A stretch of 64,000 bases of DNA from an uncultured Erythrobacter sp. (GTDB lineage Bacteria; Pseudomonadota; Alphaproteobacteria; Sphingomonadales; Sphingomonadaceae): NCBI RefSeq assembly GCF_947497915.1, contig NZ_CANMIJ010000001.1, forward strand, positions 783,501 through 847,500. The letters are read 5' to 3'. Below the pieces are notes generated by a model, which saw only the letters and a program-made list of their open reading frames with translations, did not search any database and was not told the origin of the DNA. A program made the position numbers and the translations under genes. This document shows positions 17,321-25,297 of the stretch, piece after piece; position 1 is the first letter of the stretch, and the number at the start of each line of letters is the position of its first letter.

Positions 17321-17483
17321 TTTCTCGATCAATATGTAAAATGCGCGTTTTTCTGCGCTTTTTGCCTTTGACAGCCTCCCGAAACAGGCTCAATTTGCGG
17401 GCCTATTGAAAGCCGATTCCGCGCAGTCGCTTTCATCCGAGCATGGTGTTGAAAACAGTTACGATGACTAGGGGGTTCCCACG

Positions 17484-17756
17484 ATGAACAAAAACGATCT
17501 GATCAGTGCAGTTGCCGAAACGAGCGGCCTTTCAAAAAATGATGCGAGCGGCGCTGTAGAGGGCGTGTTTGACGCGATCACAAAAGCTCTTTCGAACGGC
17601 GACGAAGTGCGTCTGGTTGGATTTGGAACGTTCTCGGTCGCGCGCCGCAAAGCCTCAACAGGCCGCAACCCGCGCACTGGCGAACCAATGACGATCAAGG
17701 CTTCGAACCAGCCTAAATTCAAAGCAGGCAAAGGCCTTAAAGACGCCGTCAATTAA
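17484..17756 (+). CDS. hupB: HU-family DNA-binding protein
   Basis: A 90-residue histone-like protein that bends DNA non-specifically. It begins MNKNDLISAVAETSGLSKND; the beta-arm region contains FGTFSVARRKASTGRNPRTG with the conserved RNP that intercalates DNA, and it ends with FKAGKGLKDAVN. It is a single-gene unit, with GGGG upstream of the ATG and a perfect intrinsic terminator 55 nt downstream. Confidence 0.95.
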   Translation: MNKNDLISAVAETSGLSKNDASGAVEGVFDAITKALSNGDEVRLVGFGTFSVARRKASTGRNPRTGEPMTIKASNQPKFKAGKGLKDAVN

Positions 17757-17811
17757 GAGCGGCGCGTTAGCTTTGGCGTGCGCAACGTCCGAGTTTGACC
17801 TGTAAAACAAG

Positions 17812-17850
17812 GCCCCGCCAGACGCATCGTCTGGCGGGGCTTTGTTTTTT
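17812..17850 (+). terminator. Intrinsic terminator of hup
   Basis: A perfect 13-bp stem (GCCCCGCCAGACG with CGTCTGGCGGGGC) around a CAT loop, followed by TTTGTTTTTT. It may also serve the convergent lipoprotein gene, though no T run faces that direction. Confidence 0.93.
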
Positions 17851-17865
17851 GCTGAACTACGAAGC

Positions 17866-18753
17866 TTACTGACCGATTGCTATGAGCGCCGTTGGTGCAG
17901 CTTTCGTCCGGGTCGAAATGTCCCATGTAAGCATTTCGCCGGTCGCTGTAGGCGTTGAACCTTCGTCTGTGTTGTTGGCGCGAATGCTCATTGGCCCCTG
18001 TGTCACGATCGTAAATTTGCCTTCGATCTGCGGAATGTCCGGCATCGGCTGAGCCGAATTTTCGGTATCCGCACCGAGCGCGGCAAGGCCAGCCATCCCG
18101 CCCATACCGCCAATCATTGCGCCCAGAGGGTTCTCGTCATTCTGTGCAGCGAAGCCGGGCGCGTTGACCCGAACGACATTACCGTCGCGAACAATCACCT
18201 GAACAAAGGGATTGGACGGCGGCATGCCTTCGATGATCGGGAACATGAAATCATGGCCAAGTGTACCATTGACCGAATAGCTCACATCAAAAACGCCGTT
18301 ACCTTTGTCCTCGACACGATCCCAGCCTTTTTGGCGCAGGAGCGCTTGGCGAAGCGCCTCGGCTGCTTCGGGATCAGACGGATCAATATCGCCCATCATT
18401 GCGGCCATTTGCTCAGCTTCGCGTTTGGATTCGGCTGCTCGTTCTTGCGCACTGACCTCCCAATTTGCCCGCTGATCGTCGATTTCGATCTGCGTGCATT
18501 CGCGCGTATCGCCAGTGTTTTCATCGTAGCATTCTGCTTCGAATTTGGCGTCTTCGGCGGCGGCCATCTTTGCAAGCTGCGATAGGCCAAGGAAAAAGAC
18601 TTCGCCTTCATACGTGAACGTGAATTCGTTCGTGTCCGTCAAAACAAGTTCTGACGTGAATTTACCTGGCGTGATGAAGCAGCCGGACAGCAATAGTGAA
18701 AGGCAGGCGAGCAGGCTTGCAGCGCCCATGCGGATTGAGGTCGGTTTTGTCAT
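17866..18753 (-). CDS. Lipoprotein of unknown function
   Basis: A 295-residue predicted lipoprotein with lipobox LLLSGC (Cys at about residue 25). A strand-rich N-terminal part (KFTSELVLTDTNEFTFTYEG) resembles the start of other sphingomonad lipoproteins but I cannot name the family. A charged helix (QERAAESKREAEQMAAMMG) and a Gly/Met-rich stretch (GAMIGGMGGMAGLAALG) follow. Two Cys (ECYDENTGDTRECT) could pair. It lies directly downstream of rlmB on the same strand, 24 nt apart. Confidence 0.75.
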   Translation of the reverse strand: MTKPTSIRMGAASLLACLSLLLSGCFITPGKFTSELVLTDTNEFTFTYEGEVFFLGLSQLAKMAAAEDAKFEAECYDENTGDTRECTQIEIDDQRANWEVSAQERAAESKREAEQMAAMMGDIDPSDPEAAEALRQALLRQKGWDRVEDKGNGVFDVSYSVNGTLGHDFMFPIIEGMPPSNPFVQVIVRDGNVVRVNAPGFAAQNDENPLGAMIGGMGGMAGLAALGADTENSAQPMPDIPQIEGKFTIVTQGPMSIRANNTDEGSTPTATGEMLTWDISTRTKAAPTALIAIGQ

Positions 18754-18777
18754 GCGAGGTATCCTCCTGCAGAGACG

Positions 18778-19569
18778 TTACGATCTGGTTGCGACGGCAT
18801 AGAGCGAGATAGCAGCGGCGTTTGACACATTGAGGCTTTCAATATCCGAAGAGATCGGCAGTTTTGCCAGCGCATCGCAATGTTGCTCAATATTATGCCG
18901 CATGCCTTCGCCTTCTGCGCCCAGCACAATAGCGACTGGCCCCTCTGGCATGGCTTCGGCGAGCGTTGCGTCGGCCTCGCCCGTCATGCCGATGCGCCAA
19001 TATCCTGCTTCTGCCAATTCATCAAGCGCGCGCGCCAGGTTGACTACGCGTACCCAAGGAACGGTTTCCATAGCACCTGATGCGGATTTTGCGAGCACAC
19101 CGCTTTCAGGTGGGGCGTGGCGGTCTTGGGTTACGATACACGCGGCATTGAACGCCGCTGCGGATCGCAAAATGGCGCCGACATTGTGCGGGTCTGTGAC
19201 CTGATCGAGCACAACAACGGGGCGCGTACGATCTCCGGTTGCGACATCATCAATGAAAGTCGTATCGAGCGGTTCGCATTCCAGAACCAGCCCTTGATGC
19301 GGCGCATCTTTGGCGACGAGACGGCCAAGATCGGCAACCTCGGCATATTCCACGGGAAAATCGGCTGGCAGTTCCCCGTCAAGCGTTTCGATGGCCTCGC
19401 GTGTTGCCCACAATTTGCGGTGCTGGCGCGCAGGGTTTTTGAGCGCCGCCTCAACCGGGTGACGGCCCCAAATGCGCACATGGCCCGAGCTTCCCTTGCC
19501 AGAGCCGCGTCCACCCTTCATCCGACCAGCGCGCCCTCTTAGCGCGCGTTTGCGGTCACTCTTGGCCAT
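18778..19569 (-). CDS. rlmB: 23S rRNA (guanosine-2'-O) methyltransferase, RlmB type
   Basis: A 263-residue SPOUT-class (TrmH family) RNA ribose methyltransferase. The knotted-fold motifs are NVGAILRSAAAF (motif 1), IVLGAEGEGM (motif 2) and SLNVSNAAAISLY (motif 3). The N-terminal substrate-binding domain begins IWGRHPVEAALKNPAR, and a basic 30-residue extension rich in Arg/Gly/Lys precedes it. RlmB modifies G2251 in the 23S P-loop; a tRNA-modifying relative cannot be excluded. tRNA-Tyr is encoded divergently next door. Confidence 0.9.
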   Translation of the reverse strand: MAKSDRKRALRGRAGRMKGGRGSGKGSSGHVRIWGRHPVEAALKNPARQHRKLWATREAIETLDGELPADFPVEYAEVADLGRLVAKDAPHQGLVLECEPLDTTFIDDVATGDRTRPVVVLDQVTDPHNVGAILRSAAAFNAACIVTQDRHAPPESGVLAKSASGAMETVPWVRVVNLARALDELAEAGYWRIGMTGEADATLAEAMPEGPVAIVLGAEGEGMRHNIEQHCDALAKLPISSDIESLNVSNAAAISLYAVATRS

Positions 19570-19730
19570 AATTGCTCCTGCAAATGCATTTCATACGGCT
19601 CCCCTGCCAGCAGGCCCATTGACAGGCAAGCGCCGCTTCGCCAAAGGGGCGCCTCTCGGCAGCGCAACGCCTTCATCGGCGATGCACAACTCCCGGCAAA
19701 GCAGCACTTTGAGGCTGCATGGCATGGTGT

Positions 19731-19816
19731 GGACAGGTGGCCGAGTGGTTAAAGGCAGCAGACTGTAAATCTGCCCGCGCAAGCGTACATAGGTTCGAAT
19801 CCTATCCTGTCCACCA
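19731..19816 (+). tRNA. tRNA-Tyr (GTA)
   Basis: Class II tRNA. The acceptor GGACAGG pairs with CCTGTCC, the anticodon arm AGACTGTAAATCT carries GTA, a long variable arm (CCGCGCAAGCG) follows, and the T arm has GGTTCGAATCC. The discriminator is A and CCA is encoded (19814-19816). Confidence 0.97.
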
Positions 19817-19945
19817 CCGCCGCTTTCTCCAATCGTAGCCCAGCTTATTGGCACTTCATTGTGCGAAGTGGTGCCGTGCGCCCTTGCGAGGTGCACACGG
19901 CGCGCCTATTCCGGCGCATTCCAAACACAAAGAGCGGCCCCGATT

Positions 19946-21076
19946 ATGCAACTCACCCATCGTCCTGTCATCTCTGCCACCGGCCTGTTCACACCGTCGG
20001 AATCGATATCCAACGATGAATTGGTGGCGAGTTTTAACGCCTATGTTGATCAGCATAATGAGCGGAATGCCGCTGCTATCGAGGCGGGCGATGTCGAGGC
20101 TCTGAGTCACTCGTCGGTTGAATTCATCGAAAAGGCGAGCGGTATCAAGGCGCGGCATGTCATGTCGAAAGAGCCTGTTCTCAATCCAGATACAATGAGC
20201 CCGCGTTGGCAAGAGCGAACCAATGACGAACTGTCCATGATGGCCGAGATTGGTCTGATTGCGGCGAAGCAAACTTTGAAGCGAGCGGGGCGCGATGCAA
20301 GTGATGTTGACGCGGTGCTGTGTGCGGCTTCCAATATGGAGCGCCCTTATCCCGCAATGGCGATTGAAATTCAGCAAGCGCTGGGAATCGATGGCTTTGG
20401 TTTTGACATGAATGTCGCGTGTTCATCGGCAACATTCGGCATCCAGACTGCTGCTGATTATGTCCGGGCTGGCAATGCGAAGAGTGTTTTGGTCGTTAGC
20501 CCGGAAATCACCTCGGGCCACCTCAACTGGCGCGACCGCGACAGTCACTTTATATTCGGTGACGTCGCTACCGCGGTACTAGTCGAGGACGCTGCAATCG
20601 CTCCGGCTCAGCATTGGGATATCCTCAGTACGAAGCTGAAGACCGTGTTCTCCAACAACATCCGTAACAACTTCGGCTTTCTCAATCGCGCTGCTCCTGA
20701 AAATGCAGAAGGGGCGGATAAGCTCTTCGTTCAAGAGGGGCGAAAAGTGTTCAAGGAAGTCGTGCCGATGGTCGCGCAGATGATCATTGATGAGGCTGAA
20801 AAGCTTCAGATGGACCCTACGACCCTACGCCGGCTTTGGCTGCATCAGGCGAACGCTGGGATGAACCGTCTGATCGCCCAGCGCGTATTGGGTCACGAAG
20901 CGAACGATGATGAAAGTCCGACGGTGCTGGATACCTACGGCAACACATCGAGCGCCGGATCGATTATCGCGTTCCACCTGAACAGCGATGATTTGAGCGG
21001 CGGCGACACCGGCCTTATCTGCAGCTTTGGTGCGGGTTATTCGGCAGGTACAGTGTTTGTACGCAAGGTCGCCTGA
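19946..21076 (+). CDS. Beta-ketoacyl-ACP synthase III family protein
   Basis: A 376-residue thiolase-fold condensing enzyme of the KAS III/FabH-like family. The catalytic triad is visible: Cys in NVACSSATFGIQ, His in LHQANAGMNR, Asn in YGNTSSAGS. It is about 50 residues longer than E. coli FabH, with an inserted N-terminal stretch (NAYVDQHNERNAAAIEAG), as in FabH-like enzymes that accept longer acyl-CoA. I chose ATG 19946 (MQLTHRP), preceded by AAAGAGCGG. The next gene, a PAP2 enzyme, converges with a 40-bp overlap. A standard housekeeping FabH is an alternative role. Confidence 0.87.
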   Translation: MQLTHRPVISATGLFTPSESISNDELVASFNAYVDQHNERNAAAIEAGDVEALSHSSVEFIEKASGIKARHVMSKEPVLNPDTMSPRWQERTNDELSMMAEIGLIAAKQTLKRAGRDASDVDAVLCAASNMERPYPAMAIEIQQALGIDGFGFDMNVACSSATFGIQTAADYVRAGNAKSVLVVSPEITSGHLNWRDRDSHFIFGDVATAVLVEDAAIAPAQHWDILSTKLKTVFSNNIRNNFGFLNRAAPENAEGADKLFVQEGRKVFKEVVPMVAQMIIDEAEKLQMDPTTLRRLWLHQANAGMNRLIAQRVLGHEANDDESPTVLDTYGNTSSAGSIIAFHLNSDDLSGGDTGLICSFGAGYSAGTVFVRKVA

Positions 21077-22134
21077 CGCTCAACAAAGCTATCCCAGGCG
21101 GCGATGACGCGGCCTGCGGCCCACCATATGCCGATCACTGCGATCATCGAAACCAGTCCGTCTACCGCATAGTGGTAGGCGAGGTGGACGCTGCTGATCC
21201 ATGTGATGATGAAGAACGCGCCGAAGAACATACCCCAGCCTTTGTGGATATGGCGCACGGCCAGCCAATAGATGAATGCGATCGCGCAGTGCATGCTGGG
21301 CATGGCGGTGATGCCGCTTCCCAATCCGCTGGACGAGGCTCCGTGCCATTCCAGCAGCAGGCCTTGGACGCGTAACGTCATGATCGGTATCTGTTCATTG
21401 GCAGCGTTCAGATAGTCCATCTGCGCGTTGAAGTGTCCGTTGCCGAGCATCGGATCGAGGAACACCGGGCCAACCGAAGCGAGCCACGTTGCCATTGCGC
21501 CGCCGATGAGTGACCAGCTGAGCATATACGTCATGAAGAACTGGCGGCGCAGCTTGCTGTCCAATTTGTAGAACGCGAAGAACATCACACCGGGGTAAAG
21601 AAGCAAGAACCAAATGTGATAGAGGAAGGCGAGAAACGCCGTGACAATTGGAAAGCCGAGCACCGGCTGCATCACTTGCCACGCATCATACCCAAAAAAG
21701 ATCGCCTGATCCCATTCGATAAATGTCTGGTCCCACGTGTAATCGTTGAACAGCGGGATAGCGGATTTCATTTTGGAAAAGAACGGCAGCGCGATAATTG
21801 CGATGGCCATCATCGGAAGACCGCAGAAAATGACGTTCAAAAGCGGCTTTGCTGTGTAGCGTTCTTTTAAGAAAGCAGTCGGACTTTTCGGACGGTTTCG
21901 GTTTAGCTGCCATGCTGCATCGAATGCCACCAGAATGAGCACGAACATCCCGAAAATTCGGGCGTTTTCAATCACACCGCTGACACTGGGCGAGATACCT
22001 TGCGACAGAAGCAGGCCGATGCACAGGGCCATAATCGATGCGCCGATGACATAGATCGGCATCTCACTAAGCAAACGCTCAGCAAGGTTTTGCGCAGGAT
22101 CATCTTGGGCAGGGAGGTTCGCAGAAGTGTCCAT
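21037..22134 (-). CDS. PAP2-superfamily membrane enzyme, AUR1-like
   Basis: A 365-residue polytopic membrane protein with about six to seven transmembrane segments. The PAP2 active site is in the C-terminal half: SMHCAIAFIYW (motif with His) and SSVHLAYHYAVDG (catalytic His and Asp). Layout and motifs match the inositol-phosphorylceramide synthase (AUR1)-like branch rather than plain phosphatidate phosphatases. Sphingomonads make sphingolipids, and psd and pssA follow divergently, so transfer of a phospho-headgroup to ceramide or another lipid is a reasonable inference. Its 3' end overlaps the KAS III gene by 40 bp. Confidence 0.82.
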   Translation of the reverse strand: MDTSANLPAQDDPAQNLAERLLSEMPIYVIGASIMALCIGLLLSQGISPSVSGVIENARIFGMFVLILVAFDAAWQLNRNRPKSPTAFLKERYTAKPLLNVIFCGLPMMAIAIIALPFFSKMKSAIPLFNDYTWDQTFIEWDQAIFFGYDAWQVMQPVLGFPIVTAFLAFLYHIWFLLLYPGVMFFAFYKLDSKLRRQFFMTYMLSWSLIGGAMATWLASVGPVFLDPMLGNGHFNAQMDYLNAANEQIPIMTLRVQGLLLEWHGASSSGLGSGITAMPSMHCAIAFIYWLAVRHIHKGWGMFFGAFFIITWISSVHLAYHYAVDGLVSMIAVIGIWWAAGRVIAAWDSFVERQATLRTNTVPAE

Positions 22135-22241
22135 TTCGAGGGTGGGGATTAAGGTAAATATCTTACTAAGTGGTGAAGGGCGCGCCGCGTGAAATGTGGG
22201 CGCAAGCAGGCCCGATTTACGCAGAATTATGGAGGTTTGCT

Positions 22242-23045
22242 GTGCGAGGTCGCTTGCGGGCGGGCATTTCAGACCCTAGATGCCAGCGCATGGCAGGCGA
22301 AATACTCGATAATCAAGGACGCGGTGATGCTGGCTGGAGCTGGCCCGCGATCCATCCCGAAGGGCGCAAATATGGCGTGATCGCAGTGGCGATCAGCTTG
22401 ATTCCGCTCATACTTCTCGACTGGGCAATCATCGGATGGCCGCTGTTGTTCCTATCAGTCGGCGTGTTCGCGTTTTTCCGCGATCCTGAACGCGTTGTAC
22501 CCCAAGCTGACAATGCGATTATCGCACCTGCTGATGGTTTGATCTCTCTAATCACCCAGACAGAGCCTCCTGCCGAGCTCAAGATTGATGACGGATCGGG
22601 TTTTCCCGGCTTGCCAGATGGCCCTGTGACGCGAGTATCGATTTTCATGAGTGTGTTTGATGTCCACATCAACCGCGCGCCGATTGCCGGGACCGTGCGC
22701 CGCGTGGTGTACATGCCGGGCAAGTTCATGAACGCTGATCTTGATAAGGCAAGCGAAGAAAACGAACGTCAGCATCTGTTGATCGAGCGAACCGATGGCA
22801 TGGCTGTGGGCTTTACCCAGATTGCGGGTCTTGTTGCCCGGCGCATCATTCCGTTTGTTAAGCCGGGTGATACCGTCGCCAAGGGCCAGCGCGTCGGCTT
22901 GATCCGTTTTGGCAGTCGTGTCGATGTGTATCTTCCTGTGGGTACGGAGCCGAAAGTTCTGCTGGGCCAGCGCTGTATTGCTGGCGAAACCATCCTTGCG
23001 GATGTGGGCGCGCAAACTGGCTTGCTCGAAGGTATTGCGCAGTGA
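22242..23045 (+). CDS. psd: Phosphatidylserine decarboxylase proenzyme
   Basis: A small-type (PSD-A-like) decarboxylase making phosphatidylethanolamine at the inner membrane. Landmarks are [35 protein letters not shown] and the self-cleavage site in [12 protein letters not shown], where the Ser becomes the pyruvoyl group. A hydrophobic pair of helices lies near the N-terminus. I took GTG 22242 because a perfect GGAGG lies 6 nt upstream, giving 267 residues. ATG 22290 ([10 protein letters not shown]) would match the usual family N-terminus but has no Shine-Dalgarno. pssA follows 22 nt later. Confidence 0.92.
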   Translation: MRGRLRAGISDPRCQRMAGEILDNQGRGDAGWSWPAIHPEGRKYGVIAVAISLIPLILLDWAIIGWPLLFLSVGVFAFFRDPERVVPQADNAIIAPADGLISLITQTEPPAELKIDDGSGFPGLPDGPVTRVSIFMSVFDVHINRAPIAGTVRRVVYMPGKFMNADLDKASEENERQHLLIERTDGMAVGFTQIAGLVARRIIPFVKPGDTVAKGQRVGLIRFGSRVDVYLPVGTEPKVLLGQRCIAGETILADVGAQTGLLEGIAQ

Positions 23046-23067
23046 TCCTTTTTGATACGAGCGCGCA

Positions 23068-23946
23068 TTGAAGAAACCGGGGTTTCGCAAACCTGCGCGT
23101 TTTGCCGCGCCCCGTATCGGCCCGAAAGCGGCTGAGGACGAGGATGGCGCATCAACAGGAGACGCACGCGGCTTAAGCCTGAGGGCCATGCTTCCCAATG
23201 CAATTACGGCGGCCGCGCTGTGTTCGGGCCTCACAGGCATCCGTTTCGCAATCGAAGAACAATGGGCTTATGCAATTCTCGCGGTGCTGCTTGCCGGCGT
23301 TCTGGATGGAATAGATGGCCGCATCGCCCGTTTGCTGAACGCGCAGTCGCGCTTTGGCGCGGAGTTGGACAGTCTTGCCGATTCTCTGTCATTCGGAATG
23401 GCGCCTGCGATCATCCTTTATATGTGGTCGCTGCAAGATCTTGACCGGTTCGGATGGTTCGCTGCGCTCGCCTTTGCGATCTGCTGCGCCCTGCGTCTAG
23501 CTCGCTTTAACGCGCAAATCGACGTCGATGAGCAGCCGCACAAATCGGCCGGGTTCCTGACAGGGGTGCCTGCTCCAGTGGGGGCAGGCCTGGCTTTCAT
23601 GCCGTTCTATTTGTGGATGGCCACCGGGATCGAAACTTTCCGCGATCCGATCCTGCTTGCCGTGTGGCTTAGCTTGATTGCGGTGCTGCTGATTTCCAAT
23701 ATGGCCACGCTAAGCTGGCTCGCGGTTCGCCCGCGTAGAGGTATTCGCCTCGGGCTGATCGCTTTTACCGGCCTTGGCTTTGCTGCGTTGATACAGGAAC
23801 CGTGGTGGTCGCTAACCGTGATCAGCGCAGCTTATCTGTTGTTGATGCCTTACGCGCTGATCAAATATGGAGCGATCAAACGCCGCCGAGCGCGTGAAGC
23901 GGAACATCCGATTGGCGCGGCAGACGGCGCGCAAATGGGCGAGTAG
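23068..23946 (+). CDS. pssA: CDP-diacylglycerol--serine O-phosphatidyltransferase
   Basis: A 292-residue membrane enzyme that makes phosphatidylserine, the substrate of Psd encoded just upstream. The CDP-alcohol phosphotransferase motif is complete: DGIDGRIARLLNAQSRFGAE then LDSLAD. About seven to eight transmembrane segments follow MLPNAITAAALCSGL. The start is TTG 23068, giving a basic N-terminal tail; ATG 23188 is possible but would begin at the first membrane helix. Its 3' end overlaps the minus-strand SOS-box gene by 71 bp. Confidence 0.93.
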   Translation: MKKPGFRKPARFAAPRIGPKAAEDEDGASTGDARGLSLRAMLPNAITAAALCSGLTGIRFAIEEQWAYAILAVLLAGVLDGIDGRIARLLNAQSRFGAELDSLADSLSFGMAPAIILYMWSLQDLDRFGWFAALAFAICCALRLARFNAQIDVDEQPHKSAGFLTGVPAPVGAGLAFMPFYLWMATGIETFRDPILLAVWLSLIAVLLISNMATLSWLAVRPRRGIRLGLIAFTGLGFAALIQEPWWSLTVISAAYLLLMPYALIKYGAIKRRRAREAEHPIGAADGAQMGE

Positions 23947-24145
23947 TCGCCAAAGCGCGCGGTGCAGTAGGGCGAAGCCGGACAATGCGCGCTTCAACCT
24001 GAGGCACAAACCCTGCCTTCACCAGATCATTTTGACGTTTCAGCGATGAATAGGCCGAACGCGCCCGCAGCCAGCAATCCACCAAAGTGATCGCAGTGGC
24101 GATAGCGACTGCAGAAAACAGGAGTGTTATGGTCGCTGCGAGCAT
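23876..24145 (-). CDS. Small single-pass membrane protein under triple LexA boxes
   Basis: An 89-residue protein with one N-terminal transmembrane helix (LAATITLLFSAVAIATAITL, residues 2-21), a Cys right after it, then a basic tail rich in Arg (RLRPTAPRALATTRPFARR). The ATG has a good Shine-Dalgarno (GAAGGAAA, 7 nt). Three perfect GTTC-N7-GTTC sites, the alphaproteobacterial LexA consensus, lie 15, 40 and 74 nt upstream. By analogy with SidA of Caulobacter, a tiny SOS-induced membrane inhibitor of division, a damage-checkpoint role is possible; I see no sequence similarity to SidA or SulA. The 3' end overlaps pssA. Confidence 0.7.
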   Translation of the reverse strand: MLAATITLLFSAVAIATAITLVDCWLRARSAYSSLKRQNDLVKAGFVPQVEARIVRLRPTAPRALATTRPFARRLPRQSDVPLHALGGV

Positions 24146-24159
24146 TGGGAATTTCCTTC

Positions 24160-24174
24160 GTTCGATCTTTGTTC
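24160..24174. promoter_or_regulatory. LexA (SOS) box 1
   Basis: GTTC-GATCTTT-GTTC, exact GTTC-N7-GTTC. It lies immediately upstream of the Shine-Dalgarno of the minus-strand small membrane protein, so LexA here would block elongation or initiation. Confidence 0.85.
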
Positions 24175-24184
24175 TTCCGCACTT

Positions 24185-24199
24185 GTTCTATAAGTGTTC
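24185..24199. promoter_or_regulatory. LexA (SOS) box 2
   Basis: GTTC-TATAAGT-GTTC, exact match. Its start is 25 bp from the start of box 1. A minus-strand TTGACT hexamer (24205-24210) lies between this box and box 3, although no good -10 is seen at normal spacing. Confidence 0.87.
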
Positions 24200-24218
24200 T
24201 CACTAGTCAAGCACATTT

Positions 24219-24233
24219 GTTCCACTTGTGTTC
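24219..24233. promoter_or_regulatory. LexA (SOS) box 3
   Basis: GTTC-CACTTGT-GTTC, exact match. Its start is 34 bp from the start of box 2. It is the box nearest the divergent rpsB transcription unit, whose possible -10 (TAGATT) is at 24252-24257. Confidence 0.85.
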
Positions 24234-24269
24234 CAAATGACGCAAATGCACTAGATTTTGTGGGAGAAG

Positions 24270-24318
24270 GGGGGTAAGTGCCCCCGCATCGTTGTGAAAC
24301 CTGCCCGAATCATCGGGC
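24270..24318 (+). promoter_or_regulatory. rpsB: Two hairpins in the rpsB leader
   Basis: GGGGG/CCCCC around TAAGTG (24270-24285) and GCCCGA/TCGGGC around ATCA (24303-24318) lie 110-160 nt before the rpsB ATG. Ribosomal protein leaders often hold autoregulatory structures. No known rpsB leader motif was recognised. Confidence 0.35.
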
Positions 24319-24427
24319 GCTTTGATCAACGAAATTCACATGGAAGGCGCTTCATACCGGTGCTGCCAGCGGGATCTCCGCCAGCGGTTCCAAGCCTTCC
24401 AGAGGACAAACCGGAAAGGAAATACCC

Positions 24428-25183
24428 ATGGCGGCTACCACCGTTACCATGCAGCAATTGATTGAGGCCGGCGCACACTTCGGCCACCAGACCCACCGCT
24501 GGAACCCGCGGATGAAGCCGTACATCTTCGGCAACCGCAATGGTGTTCACATCATTGACCTGTCGCAGACTGTTCCGCTTTTTGCGCGCGCACTCGATTT
24601 TGTTGAGTCGACCGTTCGTTCGGGCGGCAAGGTTCTGTTCGTTGGCACCAAGCGTCAGGCGCAAGAGCCTATCGCCGAAGCAGCCCGCGCATCGGGCCAG
24701 CACTTCGTAAACCACCGTTGGTTGGGCGGTATGCTCACCAACTGGAAAACCATCAGCGGTTCGATCAAGCGTCTTAAGACACTTGAAGAGCAGCTTTCGG
24801 GCGAAACCAGCGGCCTTACCAAGAAAGAAGTTCTGCAGTTGACCCGTGAGCGTGACAAGCTGGAACTGTCGCTTGGCGGTATCCGCGATATGGGCGGCAT
24901 TCCGGACGTGATGTTCGTAATCGACGCCAACAAAGAAGACCTCGCGATTAAAGAAGCAGCCGTTCTCGGTATTCCAGTGATCGCGGTTCTCGATACCAAT
25001 GTCGATCCGTCGAATATTGCATTCCCAGTACCGGGCAATGACGACGCAAGCCGCGCCGTTCGCCTGTATTGCGATGCAATCCGCGACGCGGCGACAGCCG
25101 GCAAAGGCGGTGCGGTTGCAGATTCGGGCCAAGATGTTGGCGCGATGGCTGAACCACCTGCCGAAGCTGCTGCGCAAGCATAA
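24428..25183 (+). CDS. rpsB: 30S ribosomal protein S2
   Basis: A 251-residue S2 protein of the small ribosomal subunit. Family hallmarks are [44 protein letters not shown] and [13 protein letters not shown]. The ATG follows GGAAAGGAAAT. It is the first gene of the rpsB-tsf unit; its alanine/glutamate-rich tail is normal for alphaproteobacteria. A strong GC hairpin separates it from tsf. Confidence 0.97.
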   Translation: MAATTVTMQQLIEAGAHFGHQTHRWNPRMKPYIFGNRNGVHIIDLSQTVPLFARALDFVESTVRSGGKVLFVGTKRQAQEPIAEAARASGQHFVNHRWLGGMLTNWKTISGSIKRLKTLEEQLSGETSGLTKKEVLQLTRERDKLELSLGGIRDMGGIPDVMFVIDANKEDLAIKEAAVLGIPVIAVLDTNVDPSNIAFPVPGNDDASRAVRLYCDAIRDAATAGKGGAVADSGQDVGAMAEPPAEAAAQA

Positions 25184-25240
25184 GCTGAGGCCTCAGGGCC
25201 CAATGACCCGCGTAAAGCGCGTGTCACATTCATTCTCTAA

Positions 25241-25271
25241 CGCGCCGGGCACCCCTAAAGCGCCCGGCGCG
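25241..25271 (+). promoter_or_regulatory. Strong hairpin between rpsB and tsf
   Basis: Perfect 10-bp stem CGCGCCGGGC / GCCCGGCGCG with an 11-nt loop, not followed by a T run. It is more likely an attenuator, processing site or mRNA stabiliser than a full terminator. Confidence 0.6.
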
Positions 25272-25297
25272 CTCTAAACTTTACAAAGGAAATTCTC

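Noticed and set aside
14755-17393. Several long minus-strand frames opposite lon (331, 205 and 337 codons)
   Set aside because: They mirror lon codons and show no family motif; only the short part at 17210-17320 beyond lon is kept as a candidate, in a different frame.
19842-19885. Hairpin CACTTC/GAAGTG after tRNA-Tyr as a terminator
   Set aside because: Only six base pairs, no T run, so no better than chance.
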